From NCBI GenBank assembly GCA_021399435.1, contig JAJTUP010000004.1, positions 124,001-188,000 of the forward strand: a stretch of 64,000 bases of DNA, written 5' to 3'. The DNA is from Diaporthe sp. PMI_573 (Eukaryota > Ascomycota > Sordariomycetes > Diaporthales > Diaporthaceae). Both the position numbers and the translations under genes were made by a program. Of this stretch, positions 35,802 through 46,630 are shown one piece after another; position 1 is the stretch's first letter, and each line of letters begins with the position of its first letter. The notes under the pieces were generated by a model. The model saw only the letters and a list, made by a program, of their open reading frames with translations, searched no databases and was not told where the DNA came from.

Positions 35802-36817
35802 GACTGGTGTGAACTTGCACCGAGCCATGTGGGACATTAAAGCCGCATGTGATGTTCAATGGCTGGCGGCTCTGTGAGGTCCAGCCCGGAGATACGAGAT
35901 CCACCATTATCCAAGGTTTCCAATTCACCTGGTAATACAATCACTATTCCAAAGGCGACACGTATTGTTGAAATAGCATTTATAATTCACATGGACCGCC
36001 TACATACCGATTAAGAAGCGTATGTACACGGATTAAAAACGAAGCCACATAATTCACATGGTCAGACAATGCCACAATGTTTGGATAATAGTCACAGGGT
36101 CATGCAAGTATGTCCATGCCCGAGATTGTGGCGATGATGGCTATTTTGAAATTAACATGTAGCAATGTCAACCTTCCACAATGCTACAAGTGCAGAAGAT
36201 GGCTGCGTCTTTGCGTTGTCCTGCTTAGAAACGCTCCTCTTTCCCATGAATGACGAACAAGATCTAGCACTCGAAGGCAAACCGGAGGAGCGCGGCAAAT
36301 GTCAGTGCCGCTCACCCAGTTGATCATGCCCAAGGTGTCCCCTGGGCTGGTTAGTGCAGCAGAGCAGTCTGTAAGCGCGCGGATGTTGAAGCCCTTCCGA
36401 GCTTCCGTGCAGGTTGGACCGGCCGCTCTGCGTGCTTGTTGACATGTCAACGCGTCTTGTGAGCACTTGGATCCATCAAATATTGGGCTCAAGAAGCTGT
36501 GGCAGAGCCGGAGGAAACCCCAGAAAATCAGCTTCAATGCCGCTCGGGTTCTATATAAAGCCTAGAGAATACATCTCAGCTGGATCTCAGTCTTTCATCT
36601 AAGAGTGGCGCTGAGCAATGGTATTTGCATATGAACTGTAACATATTCCGCGTCCGAAATAATCGCCCACTCCTTACGCCATGTGATTGTAATCAGTGAG
36701 ACACACTGAAAAGCCCGTAATCAAGGAACAAACACAAATCCCAATGCCTAATAGGTGTATGCATGCACATCCATTGCGGATGGTCCCATCTGTGTGGGCT
36801 CCAGGGCAGAAGAGCGC
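35802..36817. other. Intergenic between convergent genes
   Basis: About 1 kb holding the 3' ends of the SET gene and, on the minus strand, of the dioxygenase gene. No other gene seen. Confidence 0.5.
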
Positions 36818-38250
36818 TCATCGCTTTGCCATGGCATTCTCCCGCACCAGATGCCCAGCCTCATGAGTATCGTCCCTTGCCTGCTTCAGGAATGGCAGCA
36901 GTGCCGTGCCTCCCGTCCCCGTCAGCTCCTTGTCGGCCCCGCTCTTTCCGGCGTCCTTCTTCTCGTTCTGCTGCCTTGTGGACAAGGTCGCCAGGTTGAC
37001 CGTCTTCTTGCCTGTGTCCCCCGTCCACGGCTTCCTGGATGGGATGACAATATATGTGGTAACGATGCCCAGATGCTTGTTCCTGAACTCGGTCAACGTC
37101 TTGGTGGCCGCCGCGTATGCTTCCTGCATCCTCGCGTGCCCCTCGCCGCTCGTCGGCATCATGGCCAGCGAGCGGATGCTGCCCGACCGCCCGACATGCT
37201 CAAGGAAGCGCCGGTGCCCGCCCGGCATGTACTCCCTCACCTCCTGGTGAAAGCTCTTCTCCTCTGGCTTGCCGGCCTTGGCGTGCGGGTTGTTGCTCCC
37301 CTCGGACGTGTGCGTCACCCCCAGCACGACATCCCAGAACTGGATCAGCGACGACTGCCCGTTGCTGCCGCCGCGCCACTGCTGCCACGATCCTTTGCCG
37401 TTGCCCTCGTCGTAAAACAGACCCTTTGGCAGGCCCGCGGCGGCCATGTTCATGGAACCGGCCAGGAACGGCCGAATCTTGTGGTAGAAGACCATGGGGT
37501 CGCACCTCTCGCGCATGCGGTCCAGGAGCACGCCGACCTTCCTGATGCAGACCGACAGCTCATCCAGGGCGGCGGCGATGGCCTCGTAATCGCGACTGTG
37601 GATAGCCCGCAGGGCCCCGAGCATGGTCGGCATGATGTAGGCGCCTTGCGCCTCCATGGCGACTGAGACACAGAGAAACCAGGACTCGTCCTCGGTGCCC
37701 GTGAACGTGTGCGGCGACTTGAGGCTATCGAGGTCGGTAAAGCAGCCAGTGGACGAGCTAAAGTTCCAGAGGTTAAGTGCCGCGTATGTTGCTACTGGCG
37801 GCACTTGGAGGTGCCGGGATACAGCCAGAAGAGGTACTGATATTGCGGGAGGCAGGATCTGTCACAACGGAACGGTCAGTATGGGCATCTGTGGGAGTGC
37901 ACGGAATTTCCAGCGACGGAGAAGGGGCTCCAGCTGACCTCTGCAGCCTTGTCACCCCCCCAGACATATGAATGTGTGAGGAGGGTCAGGATAACATAAG
38001 ACCTCCTCCATTCGGGCTCCGTCCTGAGACCATCTGTCGAAAGCACTGGTAACTGCTCGACTCTTTGCCTCAGTGTGCCATTGGACAGGAGGCCTTGTAC
38101 ATTGTGGATTAAGAGTTCCCAGGGCTCGTAATAAGAGTTTGGGAGAAACTTTAGAGGCTCTTCTGCTGGGAGGAAGCCATTGCTCGTGACATTGAAAGAC
38201 GCAAGAAGCTCCTCGTCCTGCAGCTGCTCAGTGAGGGCGTGAGGCGACAT
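36818..38250 (-). CDS. Indoleamine 2,3-dioxygenase (kynurenine pathway)
   Basis: Two exons on the minus strand (38250-37939, 37858-36818) give 450 residues. This heme enzyme opens the indole ring of L-tryptophan to N-formylkynurenine, the first step towards NAD. Family signatures are N-G-F-L-P-A-E-E-P near the N-terminus, the S-x-x-Q/W core around F-Y-H-K-I-R-P-F-L-A-G-S, K-H-L-G-I-V-T-T-Y-I with H366 as the probable proximal heme ligand, and G-T-G-G-T-A-L-L-P-F-L-K-Q-A-R near the C-terminus. The 80-base intron (37859-37938) joins the frame in phase 0. The kynureninase gene starts 1,043 bp away on the opposite strand, so the two probably share a promoter region. The intermediate steps (formamidase, monooxygenase) are not in this window. 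Confidence 0.95.
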
Positions 38251-39293
38251 ATCGGATGCTGCAAGCCGCGCAGGAGGAACACCTAGTAAAGAACTGAGCG
38301 CGAGAGAGAATACAGAGAGCCGCGCTCAAGCGTCTGGTCTGCTGCTAGTGCGACGAGAAAAGAGGAAGGAGGCGGGCTTGAGAGCAATGTCTAGATGGAT
38401 CTTGGGGCTCAGCAACAATAATTCTCTCTGTTCAGGAACGTCTAGGTCTCTATGAGGGATAGGAATTTCTATAAGGATCAAAGACACATCTTTACTGATT
38501 TGTGTTAAATCCTCGAGCAACAGGACCTGCAGGCAGGTAGAAGACAGCCAGCTACGGTCCCGGGCGTGCATGGAAGGAGAGCGACACTCAGGGGTGGGGG
38601 CACAAGGCCCTGCACTGATGCCATTTCTTCCGCGATCGAACCATGTTGTCTTCTTCCGTGGATCTCTGGGACTTCCGTGAGCACAAGCAATGCCTCAATT
38701 GACTGAGAAGACGAATGCTGGGCCAGGAATATCGGACCCGGAGGGCTGGGCATGGCATCGGGGGTTCGAGACAAGAATGACATCCGGGGCGGCGGTTAAA
38801 CACGGAAGAGACAGAGCGTGATTCGGAAAGGCGGATGTTCGGATGTCACGTCCCGCCCACACAAACCCTCGAGCCCTGCTGTGTTTACACTACGCAGTAA
38901 AAGTATTCCGTACCTAGCTTGGGCCACCGGGCTCGGCCTTCCTTGCGCCTGTTTTGACTTTGACTGACTAAGTAACCCACCTGGAGTCCCTGAAACCGAG
39001 ATGTGTGGTGCCGCTCTCGGGGCGAGCCGAAAAGCTTTCTAGGGCGCAGAATCCATTACATCAGCGTCCTCAGGCCTGGACCAACTCCATTCGTGGCTTG
39101 AGGGGGTCCCCCAACGTCGGCGCTTGGACGGCCTACTACATAGAGAAGCAATCAGGCACATTGGAGAGGACGCAGCAGCACTCTGCTACCTCGACGTTTT
39201 CTTTTATCACCTGGGCACCAAGCGTAGAACTCGTTTCTTGTTTTCTCTCTCCTTCTTCCCCTCCTGCTTCTTCTTCTCAAGCCCATTTCGGAG
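38251..39293. promoter_or_regulatory. Shared divergent promoter region of dioxygenase and kynureninase
   Basis: A 1,043-bp non-coding interval between two head-to-head genes of one pathway. No frame with motifs was seen. Specific factor sites cannot be assigned by eye; the regulatory role is inferred from gene layout. Confidence 0.55.
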
Positions 39294-40793
39294 ATGGATT
39301 TCAGCGCCACCGCTGACCAGATTCGGTCCGGGAAGAAGCCGGCCTTCAGTGACTTTTCTCGGCAGCATGCTCGGTCACTTGATGAGTCTGACCCGATCAA
39401 GCACCTGCGAAACGGGTATATCTTCCCGACCAAGGCTTCACTCAAGGACAAGGCGCTCAAGCCCGTGGCATCATCCGCGGCCACGGTGGTGAACGGCACA
39501 GCACATGCAGCCAACGGGCAGGAGAAGGACAGGGACGGCGCCATCTACTTCTGCGGCAACTCCCTGGGCCTGCAGTCCCAAGCGACACGGCGATACATCA
39601 GCGCACAGCTCGACACATGGGCATCCATCGGTGTCAATGGCCACTTCGCTGACCTCGAGGACTCGCCCCTCGTCAACTGGCAAGACATGGCCGCCCAGTG
39701 TGCTACTCAGTCGGCGGGCTTCATGGGCGCGTTGCCCAGTGAGATTGTGTACATGAACACCCTGACGACCAACATCCACCTCCTGCTGGCCGCCTTCTAC
39801 AGGCCGACGGAGAAACGCCACAAGATCATCCTGGAGTGGAAACCCTTTCCAAGTGACTACTACGCCATCCACTCGCACATTCAGTGGCACAACCTGGACC
39901 CGGCAAAGTCCATGGTAGAGGTCTGGCCCAAGGATGAGAACATGTACATCCCCACCAGCCAGATTCTCGCCACCATCGACGAGCACGCCGACGACACGGC
40001 TCTGATTCTCCTCCCGGGTATTCAGTACTATAGTGGACAGCTGTTCGACATACCGACCATTACCAAATACGCGCAGGACAGAGGCATCGTGGTAGGCTGG
40101 GACCTGGCCCACGCGGCAGGGAACGTCGACCTCAAACTCCACGAGTGGAACGTCGACTTTGCCATGTGGTGCACGTACAAGTACATCAATGCCGGCCCGG
40201 GGTCCATCGCCGGCGCCTTCGTGCACGAGCGTCACGGCAAGGTGGAGTGGGCCCCGGATGCCGACAGCGAGGACGGGCAGCCGAAACCCGTGTTCCGGCC
40301 TCGGCTCAGCGGCTGGTACGGCGGTGACAAGAGCGTGCGGTTTCAGATGGCCAAGCAGTTCCAGCCGACCCCCGGCGCGGGCGGATTCCAGATCGGCAAC
40401 CCGTCAGCGCTGGACCTTGCCGCCCTCAGCGGCGCCTTGAGCATGTTCAACGAGGCGGGCTTCGCGAACCTGAGGAACAAGAGCCTTGTCCTGACTTGCT
40501 ATGCCGAGGCCCTACTAAAGCAGATCCTGGCAGATGAGCAGCATGCCGAGAAGCCCGCGTTTATCATAGTGACGCCGGCCAACACCGCTGAGAGGGGCGC
40601 GCAGCTGAGCATCCTGCTGAGGGATGGCCTGCTTGATAATGTGTTGGAGGAATTCGCGGATGAGGGAATTGTGTGCGATAAGCGCAAGCCGGACGTCCTT
40701 CGTGTGGCGCCAGTCCCCATGTACAACAGCTTTGAGGACGTTTGGAGATTTATGGAAGTCCTTCGGAGGGCGCTGGGTGTCCCGCGGAGGTGA
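39294..40793 (+). CDS. Kynureninase
   Basis: A single exon of 499 residues. This PLP enzyme cleaves kynurenine or 3-hydroxykynurenine to anthranilate or 3-hydroxyanthranilate plus alanine. The conserved F-C-G-N-S-L-G-L block, the G-W-D-L-A-H-A-A-G-N PLP-phosphate region and W-C-T-Y-K-Y-I-N-A-G-P-G with K296 as the Schiff-base lysine are all present, as is R-P-R-L-S-G-W-Y-G downstream. The length is slightly greater than the usual 420-470 because of an insert around residues 50-80. The ATG follows a CT-rich leader and is the first in frame. It is divergent from an indoleamine dioxygenase, giving two enzymes of one pathway side by side. Confidence 0.97.
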   Translation: MDFSATADQIRSGKKPAFSDFSRQHARSLDESDPIKHLRNGYIFPTKASLKDKALKPVASSAATVVNGTAHAANGQEKDRDGAIYFCGNSLGLQSQATRRYISAQLDTWASIGVNGHFADLEDSPLVNWQDMAAQCATQSAGFMGALPSEIVYMNTLTTNIHLLLAAFYRPTEKRHKIILEWKPFPSDYYAIHSHIQWHNLDPAKSMVEVWPKDENMYIPTSQILATIDEHADDTALILLPGIQYYSGQLFDIPTITKYAQDRGIVVGWDLAHAAGNVDLKLHEWNVDFAMWCTYKYINAGPGSIAGAFVHERHGKVEWAPDADSEDGQPKPVFRPRLSGWYGGDKSVRFQMAKQFQPTPGAGGFQIGNPSALDLAALSGALSMFNEAGFANLRNKSLVLTCYAEALLKQILADEQHAEKPAFIIVTPANTAERGAQLSILLRDGLLDNVLEEFADEGIVCDKRKPDVLRVAPVPMYNSFEDVWRFMEVLRRALGVPRR

Positions 40794-42961
40794 TTGATTG
40801 TATGGCGGGCCAGCGGTTTGATTGGTCTCGGGACTGGCATTGAGATCTCAAGCTTGAACTTTTGAGAAGACCTGATATACCAAGACCTGATGCAGATTAA
40901 ATTTTAAGCGCTGCCTTGAGTGCGTTGTAGTTATACCACTACTGTGATGGTCGGAAAATCGTGATCTGACGTTGAAAGGTTTTGACAGAGTATGTATGTG
41001 TCTCTGCTATGAATATGTGGCCCACGCCCACGAAGCTGCCATGCTCAGCCTCGTTGGGTCGTGTGGCCGTTGGTCATAGCGCATTCTTATCCCGACGTGT
41101 CGTATGAAAGATTACTGCCTCTCGAGACTACACCAGATGATATCCGCGTGAACCGAGGGTCCTTCAGGGGCGATCTTGCAATATCGCTACCCAATCTCCG
41201 GATGGAAAAGCCACGGCTGATCTTCGGGAGCGACGTGAGATGAGGATGTTTGAAGTTGAACTACGTGCCTGGAGTATGGAATCAGTAATATCTATACCCA
41301 AGACATGAGACTGCGCCACAGTAAATCTGGAAAAGTGGAGGTCGTTTAGCTGACCGTGGCACCTGTCGTCTAGCAAACCACATCTTTCATATCCAAAGGA
41401 CGCCTCGCCATACCAAAACTTGAGAGCACGTCTCGATCGGGGATGAGCTAGATGGGAAGTAGCTATAGCAAGTATTGGATGCTGGAAACTTGTCCGCACA
41501 ATCATCTTCATCAGTATTTCTCCATTGAAATCGGGATATGAATTACACTGGCGCCGAATGCCATGAATATGCCTTGTTTCAATTCATGCTGAAAAGTCAT
41601 GGCGACCCCAAATCGCCTTGAGCTGTATTTCTTTGATCTTGGATAACTGAGCATCTCTACTTCCGAGAAGGTCGTATTACATGAGGCTTTTTGGCCACCA
41701 CGATCTCAGCCATCTTAGACATACACATAGCCTGGAGAACATCGACATGGGTGCGCACCAATGTAGGCTCTTCAGTCGTGACTCCTCGCAAGGATTCCAA
41801 GGTTTCCCAAAAAAAAAAAAAAAATACTGCGCGCAATGTATTTTCACCCGGTATCGTTCCTCTCATCTTTGCAGCCACGCTTTCAATAGGCACACGTTTC
41901 AGGGGAGCCGCTCCCACAAACACCGGTTGACCAAGGCTGTGAGCACATGGGCTCGCGATAAGTACCAGAAATCAATGAAAGGACTTAAGTTAATTTCTAC
42001 GTAGGATTTACTAGAGATTCGGGCTGTTCCCGGATCATCTTGACTGAGTACAAAGAAGTTGAAGACAGTGGCGAGTCTTAGGTGTCACGACGACTCGAAT
42101 GTCATTCCCAAAGATAAGACTTCAGTGACGACTTGAAGGCATAATGAGGTGAGAACCATGCCATCCAGGCTCTTGCCCGAGCCTCCCGATATTAAATGAC
42201 TGCGAAACGGAAGAAGAGCGGCGCCAAATATATCGTCATGATCGCTGATTGAGCTGTGTTTGCGCTGAAAGAGAACGCCCTCCTTGAAGGGTATGACTGA
42301 ATAGCCTTGTTGACACGAACTAAATGAGGTGGGAAAATTGAGATGATGGACTCATGGAATCACTAAAGTATAGACCGAGTGGTAAGTGAGGGAGGGACCA
42401 TGTGGGTCTGAGTGCATGGAAAACGGCGCCGGGCTTACACAAGCGCTTGAGCCGACCTCAGCACCATCACTTCATCCCGCCCTCCGAGACTTCGTCTGAG
42501 TCGCATGTAGACCGGCCAACCCCCTGAATGACAGGACCTTCCGGGAGGTGATAACTTCGAATTATACATCGATTGAGGCGTTGAGCATGTCCTTTCGTGA
42601 CAGCAAAGGAGGCGATCGAGGGTTTTGGACGTGTTCGGTTAGCAGGTTCGGAGCTGTTAGCTCCGCAGTGCTGGGATGTATGCGAGTCTATGACTAAATT
42701 TCCGGTTGCCACCGACCAACATTGAAGGGCAACAGTGTCCTTCGCGCATATAAGATGCATATGCTTTGTCGTCAAGTGGGTACGCGCTTGTGATTCATGA
42801 TGAAGGAGCCGCTCGCGCGTACTCAACCTCATCATCACGTCTGGAAACAACTGGCGTTTGAGCGACCCGAGATCAAAAGCTATAGGCATCCTCCCTGGGT
42901 TGCAGAATCACGAATAACTCAGTTTCTCGGCGAGAAGCTCGAAGAGTTGTAACAAACCAAA
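40794..42961. other. 2.2 kb intergenic, nothing recognised
   Basis: Only short frames without motifs and an A run at about 41811-41824. The 3' end of the kynureninase gene and the promoter of the esterase gene should lie here. Confidence 0.5.
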
Positions 42962-43918
42962 ATGACGCGCTTGACGTCTATGCTGGCTGCCTTGGCCTCT
43001 TCATTCCCTCTGCTCCACGCCGCGTCTCTGGAGAAACTCAATGTGACGCTCGAGCACAACCCCAGCAATGTGGGCTTTTATATCTACGTCCCCAACCAAA
43101 TTGCCCCAAACCCGCCGGTTCTCGTCAACCCTCATTGGTGCCACGGCGATGCACCGTCCGCGTTCGCTGGCTCCAAGTTTGCCAGCCTGGCCTCCCAGTA
43201 TGGTTTTATCGTCATCTATCCCGACAGCCCCAATCTCGCCGACAAGTGCTGGGACGTGTCTTCTCGTGCAACTTTGGCCCACAATGGTGGAGGGGATAGC
43301 CAAGGGATCGTGAGCATGGTGAACTGGACGCTTGACAAGTACGAGGCCGATGCCACGCGTGTCTTCGTCACGGGTGTCAGCTCCGGCGCCATGATGACCA
43401 ACGTCCTCGTAGGGGCCTATCCCGACGTCTTTGCTGCCGGCTCAGCCTTTGCGGGCGTGCCGTTTGGGTGCTACGGTGCCAACATCCCGGCAAACGCAAG
43501 CGATGTGGCCTATTGGAACAGCGACTGTGCTGAGGGACGCGTCCAGTACAGCCCTGCGGAGTGGACTGCGATAGTGAGAGCCGCGTATCCCGCATATGGC
43601 AGCGGCTGGCGGCCAAAGATGCAGGTTTTCCACGGAACGGTGGATGAGGTGCTCAATTACACGAATTTCGGCGAGGAGATCAAGGAATGGACGGGCGTCT
43701 TTGGCCTGAGCCAGACACCTACGGCCACCATCCAAGACACTCCCCTGGCAAATTGGACCAAATACGTATATGGAGACGGGGGCTGGTTCGAGGCGTACAG
43801 TGCCTTGAATGTTCCGCATAACATCCCAGTGCAGGCCGATGTCGCAGTCGATTGGTTTGACCTTCGGTGTACTGAGGGGGATTGCTTTCGCTGGGGAGCA
43901 GGAGGGCCAAACAAGTGA
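42962..43918 (+). CDS. Secreted CE1-like esterase (acetylxylan/feruloyl or PHB-depolymerase type)
   Basis: A single exon of 318 residues with a signal peptide (about 1-21). It has an alpha/beta-hydrolase fold of the esterase-PHB family. The oxyanion strand is N-P-H-W-C-H-G, the nucleophile elbow is G-V-S-S-G (S140), D228 lies in F-H-G-T-V-D-E and H286 in V-P-H-N-I-P-V. Paired cysteines suggest disulphides. Homologues of this layout remove acetyl or feruloyl groups from plant xylan; many were first named poly(3-hydroxybutyrate) depolymerases. No carbohydrate-binding module is present. Substrate choice among these cannot be made from sequence alone. Confidence 0.9.
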   Translation: MTRLTSMLAALASSFPLLHAASLEKLNVTLEHNPSNVGFYIYVPNQIAPNPPVLVNPHWCHGDAPSAFAGSKFASLASQYGFIVIYPDSPNLADKCWDVSSRATLAHNGGGDSQGIVSMVNWTLDKYEADATRVFVTGVSSGAMMTNVLVGAYPDVFAAGSAFAGVPFGCYGANIPANASDVAYWNSDCAEGRVQYSPAEWTAIVRAAYPAYGSGWRPKMQVFHGTVDEVLNYTNFGEEIKEWTGVFGLSQTPTATIQDTPLANWTKYVYGDGGWFEAYSALNVPHNIPVQADVAVDWFDLRCTEGDCFRWGAGGPNK

Positions 43919-45563
43919 TGGCCAGAACCAAAGACAGGTGGTGAATAGAGTACACAAATGCAAGGCTTGACTTCCCCTGATACGTTCCCAGACATTCTTA
44001 CATGGCTATCGATGCATATGCCCATGCCCACGGCCGTTCCTGTCTCGTCATCTTCTCTCGGCGTCTCCTCTCCGCCCTGGACGAGGAGTAGCAATAGGCT
44101 GATGCAAAGGGAGCCAGAGAGAGAGCTACGCGTCCTGAAGATTCGCGGCCGTAGTACGTGACCTGCGAGCACTTGAGAAGACAGGACTCCGGGACTGGAG
44201 ATTACCTTTCTTGAATGCACACATGACCTTGGAGCATGTTTGTCCATATAATTCTTCGTGCGGGCTTCGCCGAGTTCCTATCTGAGAGGACGACGACACT
44301 AGGCTTGATACAGTGGCCATCTATGCTATTTCACGCACCAGCATGTGGTGTTTCTTACTACCTTCCTAGAACCAAACGTTTTCCGTAGCCAAGTCAGCTA
44401 GATATGCATCTGCTTCACAGTTGGTGTGGTGTGCAAGAAAGGGTGGGAAAGGACGGGGTGGATGGCGGGCTACATCACTCAAAACGTCTGAATTTGTCCG
44501 AGGTATGTTGGCTCGGGTGCTGCGTGACGAGGCGCAGTGACGAGGAGCCTGCGCTATGTGTCGCTCGAGCTGGGTATATGCAGTATGTTGCGATTAATTG
44601 CCTTCTTGACCGACACATGTATGCACAGTAGTACTGTTATAGTCTCAGGTGTTGGAAGGCTGCAATCGTTACACCGATCTTTCAGCTGCTAGCGGAACGG
44701 GGAGTATCCTTGAGCAGCACGCGGGGTCTGGTGCTTTGTCACATTGCTCCACATGAGAACATTCACCAGAGCTCATGGATGGAGTTCCTTATCTGAACGA
44801 GATTATCGATACTGGTGTTGCACCGCCGGCATTTGGGGTCCGCTAAGCCATCAGGCGGATTTCCGTCCAGAAGAGGAAGCTGAGTGTGTCCCCCCTGATT
44901 CCCATCCAATATCAGTGATTGCGATCTACTGCCGGGAGACAGTATAACCTTGGATAGAAGCTTAACCTGTCGGCTCCGAGCCCGACCCGCTGAGGCTTGA
45001 CCAGCTTCCCATGTTGGGATAGGTCGTGGCCCAACCGCGTCACGGCATTGGCCTGTTTCATGTTTTGTTCATCCGGTCCTGGTAGCATTGCATCGGTGTC
45101 AAAATCTTGGCGAACGCGCGCAGGAGGAACACCACTGGATGAGCCGGAGATGCCAAGCCTGACGATGCCCACCTGGGATATCAAAAGGTCAAGACGAGAC
45201 GCCCGACCCTGTGCTGTGCCGGGCCGCGTGCTTATCTTCGTTGGCTGTCAGCACGTGAACGCCCGTAGTGTCTTGACTCGAGGTGGAGTCGCAAGCGAGA
45301 TGACCACCGGAACGGGGTGTAAAGGCAGCTGAGGGCCTCATATATTGGCACACGCTCACACGGGGGCACATACTGTAGATACATAGATACATGTGTACGA
45401 ATTATACGTATAAATATATCTACATCTGCACGCCCGTCCAGTCAGCTGGCTGCGAAACGTCCCAGATGTTCACGAGCAGCAGCCTCCTGGCCCTCGACAC
45501 CTCCTGCTGAGCCTCCCGACTTGTGGCAAAGGATAGTAAAAGGTCTCCATCATCAAGCTCATC
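43919..45563. other. Intergenic, nothing recognised
   Basis: 1.6 kb with short motif-free frames. The promoter of the downstream secreted nuclease-like gene should lie near 45300-45560. Confidence 0.5.
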
Positions 45564-46337
45564 ATGAAGACCTCGACTTCCCTCCTCGCAGCCGTTGCCG
45601 GCCTTGTGGCCATTGTCTCTGCGGCCCCGGCGCCTATGCCAACACCGCCAGGCATCCCCACAGCGTCCGCGGCCAAGACCCAGCTGGCGTCCCTCACAGT
45701 CTCCACGCAGGTTGATGATGGTAACTACGACAGGGACCTGTTTCCCACGTGGGACACGATAGAGGGCACCTGCAACACTCGGTATGTTCCTGCCGTACAT
45801 GCACCTGATCTGTGTGTCACTTGGATAGCCGAAGCTGACGTTGTCCGTTCTCTCACTCAGCGAGTATGTCCTGAAGCGTGACGGCACCAACGTCGTCGTC
45901 AACTCAGCTTGTACGGCTACGTCTGGGTCGTGGTTCAGCCCGTACGACGGTGCGACCTGGACGGCAGCCAGCGATGTAGACATCGACCACATGGTCCCGT
46001 TGAAGAATGCTTGGATCGTAAGTCTCTCTTCCTCTCACACAACTTGCCGGCAACAGACGAGGGGCCGCAATTGACAATTACGCAGTCTGGGGCCAACGCC
46101 TGGACCACCGCCCAGCGTGAGGCCTTCGCCAACGACGTGACTCGGCCCCAGCTCTGGGCCGTGACGGACAATGTGAACCAGTCCAAGGGGGACAAGAACC
46201 CCGCCAATTGGAAGCCGCCGCTGTCCAGCTTTTATTGTGTCTACGCGAGGAGCTGGGTTCAGGTCAAATACTACTACAAATTGACGGTTAGCAGTGCAGA
46301 GAAGACGGCTCTGACGAGTATGCTTAACACCTGCTGA
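45564..46337 (+). CDS. Secreted HNH/DUF1524 nuclease-like protein
   Basis: Three exons (45564-45781, 45861-46017, 46086-46337) give 208 residues. A signal peptide (about 1-20, ending S-A-A-P-A-P) precedes a proline-rich spacer. The domain has D-V-D-I-D-H-M-V-P-L-K-N-A-W, with H116 as the HNH-type catalytic histidine, and then N-V-N-Q-S-K-G-D-K-N-P-A-N-W, the conserved Asn/Lys block. This pattern is that of DUF1524 proteins, which are common as secreted proteins in actinobacteria and also occur in fungi. A role as an extracellular nuclease is likely from the family but not shown. All three junctions restore frame with canonical signals. Confidence 0.88.
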
Positions 46338-46630
46338 GCCTCCAGGGCCTATTTGTATATACAATGCCGACTACGCGTGGCAGGTTGACCTGGTGGATGG
46401 TGTTCAGGGGTCGGGCTGATGGGGCCAAAGGGCGGCAATCAAGATTGCTGGACAGGAGAGAAACCTGAGCAGTTCCGAATTGACCCAGACTGTCCCAGAT
46501 TCTTCACAGTGGGCCGTTCCAAAGCTCGAGTGATACGTGCTGAATCGACTGGTATCATTATTGTTTTCTCCCTGTGTCCTGTGCCGATGGACTGTCGAAT
46601 ATCCCTGTGACACCCGGTTCTGACGCTCGC

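Noticed and set aside
39471..40235. 254-codon antisense frame in the kynureninase gene
   Set aside because: Shadow of a well-supported gene.
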